A stretch of DNA of 47,654 bases from Chitinophagales bacterium (lineage in GTDB: Bacteria > Bacteroidota > Bacteroidia > Chitinophagales > JADIYW01). Location of the stretch: NCBI GenBank assembly GCA_019694955.1, contig JAIBAX010000033.1:1-47654 (forward strand), given 5' to 3'. A model generated the notes under the pieces. It did no database searches, had not been told where the DNA came from, and worked only from the letters and a program-made list of their open reading frames with translations. Position numbers and translations under genes: made by a program. Every line of letters starts with the position of its first letter. Position 1 is the first letter of the stretch. Below are positions 42,627-47,654 of this stretch, one piece after another.

Positions 42627-42665
42627 GCCTGAAAATTAATAAAGTATGTTGTTAAAACTAAGAAA

Positions 42666-43394
42666 TTAGCTTTTTTTAATACTTTTTTTACGATATCGGA
42701 TGTTTAACAATTCTACCAGAACAGAAAAGGCCACCGAAACATAAATAATTGCCTTCTCAACATGTCCGCCGAGTCCTTCCATTATTAATGTTACCCCAAT
42801 CATAATCAAGAATGAAAGTGCCAAAATTTGCAAGCTAGGATATTTATTGACAATATTGCTAACGGGTTGTGTAAATTTCATCATGACAAGCATGGATAAT
42901 ATTACTGCAACAATCATTACCGGAATATCTTTAACGATTCCTATTGCGGTAAGAATTGAGTCGAAGGAGAAAACTAGATTTAATAAGGCAATCTGTACTA
43001 AAACCATTCCAAAGCTTGATTTGGTTTCTTTATTGGTCACATTGAATTCATCATCATCACCTGTAATCTTGTGGTGTATTTCTGTGGTTGATTTATAAAT
43101 TAGAAAGATACCACCTAAAAGAAGAATGATTCCCTTTCCAGTAATTTCAAATCCCCATGATTCAGGAAGGACATTTTTGGTAAGTTGCATGATATATCCT
43201 ATTCCGAACAACAAAATAATCCTTAGTATTAATGCCAAAAGCAAACCCATATTTTGCCCTTTCGACCGCTCTTCAGGTTTTAACTTCTGGGTTACTATTG
43301 AAATGAAGATGATATTATCAACACCTAAGACAATCTCTAAGAATGTAAGTGTAATTAAACTAATCCATGTTTCCGGCTGTAGAAAAATTTCCAT
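42666..43394 (-). CDS. TerC family integral membrane protein
   Basis: A 242-residue protein with seven or more membrane helices and the TerC/YkoY pattern: ITLTFLEIVLGVDNIIFISI near residue 15 and VFSFDSILTAIGIV near 140, both with the buried aspartates of the family, plus a long charged loop between. TerC-type proteins have been linked to tellurite resistance, manganese export and calcium handling; the substrate here is unknown. It is 32 nt after lpxH and may be read both from the nadB promoter and from its own (43413-43420). Confidence 0.88.
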   Translation of the reverse strand: MEIFLQPETWISLITLTFLEIVLGVDNIIFISIVTQKLKPEERSKGQNMGLLLALILRIILLFGIGYIMQLTKNVLPESWGFEITGKGIILLLGGIFLIYKSTTEIHHKITGDDDEFNVTNKETKSSFGMVLVQIALLNLVFSFDSILTAIGIVKDIPVMIVAVILSMLVMMKFTQPVSNIVNKYPSLQILALSFLIMIGVTLIMEGLGGHVEKAIIYVSVAFSVLVELLNIRYRKKSIKKS

Positions 43395-43412
43395 TATGTA
43401 TTTTTAAGTCTG

Positions 43413-43420
43413 CAAAAATA
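43413..43420 (-). promoter_or_regulatory. -7 box of terC
   Basis: Minus-strand TATTTTTG matches TAnnTTTG exactly and lies 18 nt before the terC ATG; a TTG (43444-43446) 23 bp upstream could be the -33 element. It sits in the last codons of lpxH and the short gap. Confidence 0.4.
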
Positions 43421-43426
43421 AAAGAT

Positions 43427-44212
43427 TTATCCTTTTGTTCTATCAATATCTTTATAACGTAAATCGTGGTAATAATAAAAAAGTTCCCATTGACCATTGT
43501 GATATTCTAAAGCAGTAAGGTTTTCCTGCCAATCACCACTGTTGAGGTACATGACAGAACCATTTTCGTTGCTAACTTCCCGCATTTGCGGTTTATGGAT
43601 ATGCCCACAGATAACATAATCGTAATTATGCTCAATGGCTCTTTCGATGGCGATGGTTTCAAAATCCTGTACCTTTTTTTTAACGGCGCTCTTTACAGAA
43701 TCTTTAATCATTTTTGACAAGGAAATTCTTTCTTTTCCCATGTTTACCAAAATCTTATTAATAAAGCGATTGAACCGAATCAGGTAATCATAACTTCTAC
43801 CGCCTAATTTTGCCAGCCAACGGGCATTGCCGCCGACGGATAAATCGAAAATATCTCCATGGAAAATCCAATGTGTTTTGCCATCTAATTCAAGTACCAA
43901 TTCATCTCTCAATTCAAAGGTGTCAATTTTAAAATTGGAAAAACTGCGCAAAGCATCATCGTGATTGCCGGTGATATAATACACGGGGATACCTTTTTTC
44001 ACCCACTCCAGCACAATATATAAGTTTTCTGTGTGTTCCGGTGGCCAATAATTGGCAGTGAAATTCCATATATCCAACCAGTCGCCATTGATGATCACAA
44101 TATTTGGATCGATGCTCCTTAAATATTTATTTAACTCCGCTGCATGGCAGCCGAATGTTCCCAGATGCACATCTGAAAAAATAACAACGTCCAATTTTCT
44201 TTTTTGCGTCAT
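43427..44212 (-). CDS. UDP-2,3-diacylglucosamine diphosphatase-like metallophosphoesterase
   Basis: A 261-residue metallophosphoesterase of the LpxH branch, which makes lipid X in lipid A synthesis. Metal-site motifs appear in order: FSDVHLG, NGDWLDIW, TGNHDD, FHGDIFD, and CGHIHKPQ near residue 208, ending with MYLNSGDW. Bacteroidota often have several LpxH-like paralogues, so the exact reaction is not certain. The ATG overlaps the nadB stop by one base (TAATG), a tight coupling with no obvious metabolic reason. Confidence 0.88.
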   Translation of the reverse strand: MTQKRKLDVVIFSDVHLGTFGCHAAELNKYLRSIDPNIVIINGDWLDIWNFTANYWPPEHTENLYIVLEWVKKGIPVYYITGNHDDALRSFSNFKIDTFELRDELVLELDGKTHWIFHGDIFDLSVGGNARWLAKLGGRSYDYLIRFNRFINKILVNMGKERISLSKMIKDSVKSAVKKKVQDFETIAIERAIEHNYDYVICGHIHKPQMREVSNENGSVMYLNSGDWQENLTALEYHNGQWELFYYYHDLRYKDIDRTKG

Positions 44213-45810
44213 TACATTAAGGTATCTTCTACCAGTCCTTTAGGATTGGGGTAATCAGTAGTATAATGTAATCCGACACTTTCCTTGCGCATCAGCGCCC
44301 CACGGGTAACGAGATAGCCTATGGCAATCATATTCCTGAGTTCACACAATTGTGGCGATATAACAGTATTATTATAAAGGTTTTCTGTTTCTTCAAACAG
44401 CAGCCCCAATCGATCCATGGCTCTTTTTAAACGTATATTGTTCCGAACGATGCCCACATAACTGCTCATGATATCTTTTAGTTCTCGCAAGCTCTGCGTT
44501 ATCAATACCATTTCCTTGGGTTCTGTAGTGCCGTCGGCATTCCAATCGGGGAAATTGTCATTAATGGCAATATCCTTAACAGCTTCCGAGGCATGTATGA
44601 AAATGCGATGCCCAAAAACGACTCCTTCTAGTAGTGAATTGGAAGCCAATCTGTTCGCACCATGCAGTCCTGTATTTGAACATTCTCCGCTAGCATATAG
44701 GTTTTCGATGCTGGTTTGTCCCCATTCATCCACTTTTATTCCCCCACAAGCATAGTGTGCCGCCGGTACCACTGGAATCATGTCTTTGAAGACATCTATG
44801 CCCACGCTTTTACATTTCTCATAAATATTCGGGAAATGGTGAATAAAATTGTCTTTATCCATGTGGCGGCAATCGAGATAAATGCAGTCTTCTCCACTTT
44901 TTTTCATTTCGTTGTCGATAGCCCTCGCAACAATATCACGTGGTGCCAGCGACTTGCGTTCATCGTACAAGTGCATGAACTCCTTGCCATCGCGGGTTTT
45001 CAGGATGCCACCATCTCCACGCACGGCTTCCGTGATCAGGAAGGATGGACTTACGCCCGGTTCATACAAAGCCGTTGGATGGAATTGCACGAACTCCATG
45101 TTAGCAACCCTGCCCTTGGCACGATACAGCATTGCAATGCCGTCTCCTGTGGCGATGGTAGGGTTAGTGGTATTTCTATACACCTGTCCGATACCGCCTG
45201 TGGCGAGGACGGTAATTTTGCTGATGATTTTTTCTATTTGGTTGTTTTGGGCGTTCAGCACATACACGCCGTAGCAGCGTATGCCCGGCGTTACCCTTGT
45301 GACGATATGCCCTAAGTGGTGTTGTGTGATGAGGTCAATAACGAAATGGTGCTGACTGATTTCGATATTGGGTGTTTTGTGTACCCGCTCGATGAGGGCG
45401 CGTTCGATTTCCCAGCCTGTAATATCTTTGTAGTGTAGCACCCTAAATTCGGAGTGACCGCCTTCCCGCCCCAGCTTATAGTTGCCCGTCTCGTCTTTGT
45501 CGAAATTAGTCCCCCAGTTGATGAGTTCGTCCACGCGCTGCCGCCCTTCCCTTACGACAATTTCTACAATTTTTGGGTCGCAGAGACCGTCTCCGGCATC
45601 GAGGGTATCGGCAATATGTTTTTCAAAGCTGTCTTCGGCAAAATCTGTTACGGTGGCGATACCGCCTTGTGCATATTTAGTATTGGTTTCATCTTCATTG
45701 GCTTTGGTGAGTACCAAGACCTTCTTATCGGGAAATTTCTCCGCAGTTTTCAAAGCAAACGACAGTCCGGCAATACCGGAACCAACCACTAAAAAATCTA
45801 TCTGTTCCAA
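44212..45810 (-). CDS. nadB: L-aspartate oxidase
   Basis: Oxidises aspartate to iminoaspartate with FAD, the first step of de novo NAD synthesis. The N-terminal FAD site VVGSGIAGLSFALKTAEKFP starts at residue 8. NTKYAQGGIA is near 44, and the active-site region includes HSEFRVLHYKDITG near 118 and RGDGGILKTRDG near 265. ACGGIKVDEWGQTSIENLYASGECS near 357 is typical of NadB and the fumarate reductase family. The 532 residues match. The start is a TTG at 45810; no ATG lies upstream in the frame, and a later start would lose the FAD site, so the TTG is firmly supported. Confidence 0.95.
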   Translation of the reverse strand: MEQIDFLVVGSGIAGLSFALKTAEKFPDKKVLVLTKANEDETNTKYAQGGIATVTDFAEDSFEKHIADTLDAGDGLCDPKIVEIVVREGRQRVDELINWGTNFDKDETGNYKLGREGGHSEFRVLHYKDITGWEIERALIERVHKTPNIEISQHHFVIDLITQHHLGHIVTRVTPGIRCYGVYVLNAQNNQIEKIISKITVLATGGIGQVYRNTTNPTIATGDGIAMLYRAKGRVANMEFVQFHPTALYEPGVSPSFLITEAVRGDGGILKTRDGKEFMHLYDERKSLAPRDIVARAIDNEMKKSGEDCIYLDCRHMDKDNFIHHFPNIYEKCKSVGIDVFKDMIPVVPAAHYACGGIKVDEWGQTSIENLYASGECSNTGLHGANRLASNSLLEGVVFGHRIFIHASEAVKDIAINDNFPDWNADGTTEPKEMVLITQSLRELKDIMSSYVGIVRNNIRLKRAMDRLGLLFEETENLYNNTVISPQLCELRNMIAIGYLVTRGALMRKESVGLHYTTDYPNPKGLVEDTLM

Positions 45811-45972
45811 GTCGCAAATTTGGTGGTTAAGTTAAGGAATAAAATGGATTTGGAGAAAAAAAGTAACTCGACAAAAAATAATGTAAAAAACAAGCATACA
45901 ATAAAAATTTTGCATAAAATAATGCCTAGTATTTAAAAAATTCCTACATTAGTTCAGTAAACCTATAACCAA

Positions 45973-47532
45973 ATGGACATAAAAAACTTCGATTTTTCAG
46001 ATAAAGGTATTGTCGGCAATCAAGAAATCTCTGAATTTACTGCCTATTATAGAGATATCCTACTAGGAAATGAGTCCGTTCCGGATGTTATTAGATTTGA
46101 GTTTTCAGCTATTTTGACCATTGTTGACGAGTTGTTTTATGCATATCTATTGTTGTTTTGTAAAGAATTTAAGGATGAACATCAAAGAGAAGTCAAGATT
46201 CAACTTTTTTTTAATTATTCTGACACAAATAAAGAAAAAAATCCTTATTGGATAGCACTACAACAAGCATTTCACCTGAAAGAAGCATACGGTATTGATA
46301 TTGATATCAGGAATAAGCACTCAGTTAATAATAATCAGATAATTAGATCCAGTAGTTTTATTCCACCTTGCCTTATTAGAAAAGGCACTACACTTTTTGA
46401 GCAAATAGATATTAAAGAGAAGCTGACTGGATTTTTTAAAAGTATTCCAGAAGACGAGCAAAAGAAGCTAAAAGGCGTTTTTTCAAACAATGAGAAATTT
46501 TACTCTACACTAAGTACTTATCTAGTTCTCCAAAAAGACAAGGATTCTACATTTCTACTTTATTTGTTTCCTCTGTTAAATGATATAGATGTTTTGAGAA
46601 GAGAATTTAGGGTATCTCTCAAAGGATTAAGACTAGGAGAATATACGGTGTCTGAATTGAATAATATCAATTCTAGTGAATTTATAAGGAGCGCTATTTC
46701 TTGTTTAGAAAATGGCGGGTTTTATACATTTAGCGAAATAGAAATATACTTATTGAGGATTCTTATAGGAAAAACTCCTGCCACCTTTAAAAATGATAGT
46801 ATGGATTATAGGCATTATTTGGACAAAATATTGCCGAAATATATAGAATATGTAAAGTTGCTCGCGCGAACACTTTATGAACTAAAGAAGAATATTATTG
46901 AGCATACAAAACCTGATGAAAAAGGTATTGGCGTATTGACAGCTAGAGTATTTAAATCAGGTGTATATGAGTGCTTAAAATTTACGCGCAATCATTTAAA
47001 TACCCTTTTTAACAAAGAACAAGGATTACTTCTTGAAGTAAACTTGATTGATAATGGCAGGGAGTATATTATAGATAACTATACTAGGAAGTTTAGAGAT
47101 TATAACGAAAAACATAAAAGTAAATTATTTGACTCGGATATAAATGAACTCGAAGCGTATCAGTTACATGATTTGCTTGATTTTAGAAAGAAAAACAAAC
47201 TGGCACATCAACAAAGACGATATATTGCCCGTATTGGGTTGCTTTTTTTTGCAAAGAACATCTTAAACCACAAGGGAGAAATACGAATTTCTTCTAATGA
47301 TATTGAATCTTCCAAGCATCAAGAATGGGTTGTTTACATCAATGAAAAGAATGAGGTTACACCAATAGAAAACAAGGATAACAGGATTGGGATAGGAACT
47401 GCTTATAGCTTTGTAATACCAGTTGGTGAGATTAAGAAACTTGAAGAGGAACCTGTGAAGGAAATCGATAGCGAAAATGTTACATTATTCGCTCCTTCAA
47501 CAAACTCTCTGTGGAAACTGTTTAATTATTAA
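45973..47532 (+). CDS. Unannotated GHKL-type ATPase protein
   Basis: A 519-residue protein of no family I recognise, with a C-terminal GHKL (histidine-kinase/Hsp90/MutL-type) ATPase domain. The N box has E303, N307 and H311 (ELKKNIIEHT), the G1 box is D360-N-G362, a G2-like G422 follows in RIGLLFFAKNILNHKG, and it ends GTAYSFVIPV near residue 478. The first ~290 residues hold no helicase, toxin or DNA-binding motif I can name. There is no membrane segment, so the protein is cytoplasmic. Its direct downstream neighbour is a transposase, which may have separated it from a partner. Confidence 0.7.
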   Translation: MDIKNFDFSDKGIVGNQEISEFTAYYRDILLGNESVPDVIRFEFSAILTIVDELFYAYLLLFCKEFKDEHQREVKIQLFFNYSDTNKEKNPYWIALQQAFHLKEAYGIDIDIRNKHSVNNNQIIRSSSFIPPCLIRKGTTLFEQIDIKEKLTGFFKSIPEDEQKKLKGVFSNNEKFYSTLSTYLVLQKDKDSTFLLYLFPLLNDIDVLRREFRVSLKGLRLGEYTVSELNNINSSEFIRSAISCLENGGFYTFSEIEIYLLRILIGKTPATFKNDSMDYRHYLDKILPKYIEYVKLLARTLYELKKNIIEHTKPDEKGIGVLTARVFKSGVYECLKFTRNHLNTLFNKEQGLLLEVNLIDNGREYIIDNYTRKFRDYNEKHKSKLFDSDINELEAYQLHDLLDFRKKNKLAHQQRRYIARIGLLFFAKNILNHKGEIRISSNDIESSKHQEWVVYINEKNEVTPIENKDNRIGIGTAYSFVIPVGEIKKLEEEPVKEIDSENVTLFAPSTNSLWKLFNY

Positions 47533-47562
47533 ATGACTATCCGTAATAATAAATAAATTTAG

Positions 47563-47570
47563 TATATTTG
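47563..47570 (+). promoter_or_regulatory. -7 box of the transposase, 3 nt from the ATG
   Basis: TATATTTG matches TAnnTTTG exactly and ends 3 nt before the ATG at 47574, again pointing to a leaderless mRNA. Confidence 0.4.
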
Positions 47571-47573
47571 TAC

Positions 47574-47654
47574 ATGAAGATATCTGAATTTTATAAACTA
47601 TACTCTGATGAGGAATCTTGTAAATTGAAATTCAAGCAAATCAGAGACCAACAG
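47574..47654 (+). mobile_element. 5' end of an IS1595-type transposase gene, cut by the window end
   Basis: The first 27 codons read MKISEFYKLYSDEESCKLKF and on to KQIRDQQ. This matches the N-terminal beginning of IS1595-family transposases, where an FxxxYxDEESCxxxFxxIRxQQ segment precedes the zinc ribbon. The gene runs off the window. The terminal inverted repeat of the element cannot be placed with confidence in the 41 nt between the GHKL stop and this ATG. Confidence 0.65.

Noticed and set aside
44716..45315. 199-codon open frame opposite nadB
   Set aside because: It is antisense to a well-conserved gene, with no recognisable protein pattern; long antisense frames are expected where codon use is GC-richer.
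1..47654. CRISPR arrays, tRNA and rRNA genes
   Set aside because: No regularly spaced repeats and no cloverleaf or rRNA-like stretch was found by eye; a covariance-model scan would be decisive.

Overview
The window comes from the chromosome of an AT-rich member of the Bacteroidota, most likely Chitinophagaceae or a close relative. The evidence is PorQ of the type IX secretion system, a secreted beta-helix protein ending in a type IX sorting domain, DUF3570/DUF4266 envelope proteins, a subclass A2 type beta-lactamase, and several promoters of the Bacteroidota type (TTTG, a spacer of about 18 bases, then TAnnTTTG). The species cannot be named from the sequence alone.

Positions 1-27,100 and 41,000-45,800 are mostly housekeeping and stress genes in short operons. 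In order: selO-msrB (protein AMPylation and methionine sulfoxide repair). An HxlR repressor facing an FMN-reductase/DoxX operon with a pirin gene behind it, which looks like a quinone or electrophile stress module. An ECF sigma factor, a soluble zinc anti-sigma factor and a 16S rRNA cytosine methyltransferase. A BchE-like cobalamin/radical SAM enzyme. A class A beta-lactamase behind a small zinc-ribbon membrane protein. A secreted beta-helix protein with a HAD phosphatase. An nhaA-dapB-like-antiporter operon. porQ-cmk. proB, a di-haem peroxidase and a sugar-lactone oxidase whose 5' end is duplicated upstream. A thioredoxin/ApbE/DUF4266/DUF3570 envelope cassette and a GH3-family acyl-adenylating enzyme. 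On the right flank lie nadB-lpxH-terC and a C-terminal processing protease.

Positions 27,100-40,900 are an accessory (defence) island. A tightly coupled six-gene operon encodes a type I restriction-modification system (HsdR, HsdM, HsdS) with three extra parts. A YhcG/DUF1016 PD-(D/E)xK nuclease sits between hsdR and hsdM. An ABC-type AAA ATPase and an HNH nuclease, a Septu-like (PtuA/PtuB-like) pair, follow hsdS. Spacing within the operon is 2-3 nt or a 1-nt overlap. Downstream are a lone lipoprotein gene, a translationally coupled SPFH/band-7 plus NAD-kinase-fold pair, and a small MafI-like immunity protein. The lipoprotein gene and the SPFH pair are each preceded by a copy of the same ~50-bp leader. 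The short motif CAACGCACA recurs at three accessory-gene borders.

The right edge carries an unannotated 519-residue GHKL-type ATPase followed by the first 27 codons of what looks like an IS1595-type transposase, cut by the window end. The best candidates for undescribed biology are the SPFH/NAD-kinase-like pair, the ATPase-HNH-YhcG extension of the type I system, the ApbE-DUF4266-DUF3570-thioredoxin cassette, and the GHKL protein. No tRNA, rRNA or CRISPR array was found by eye.
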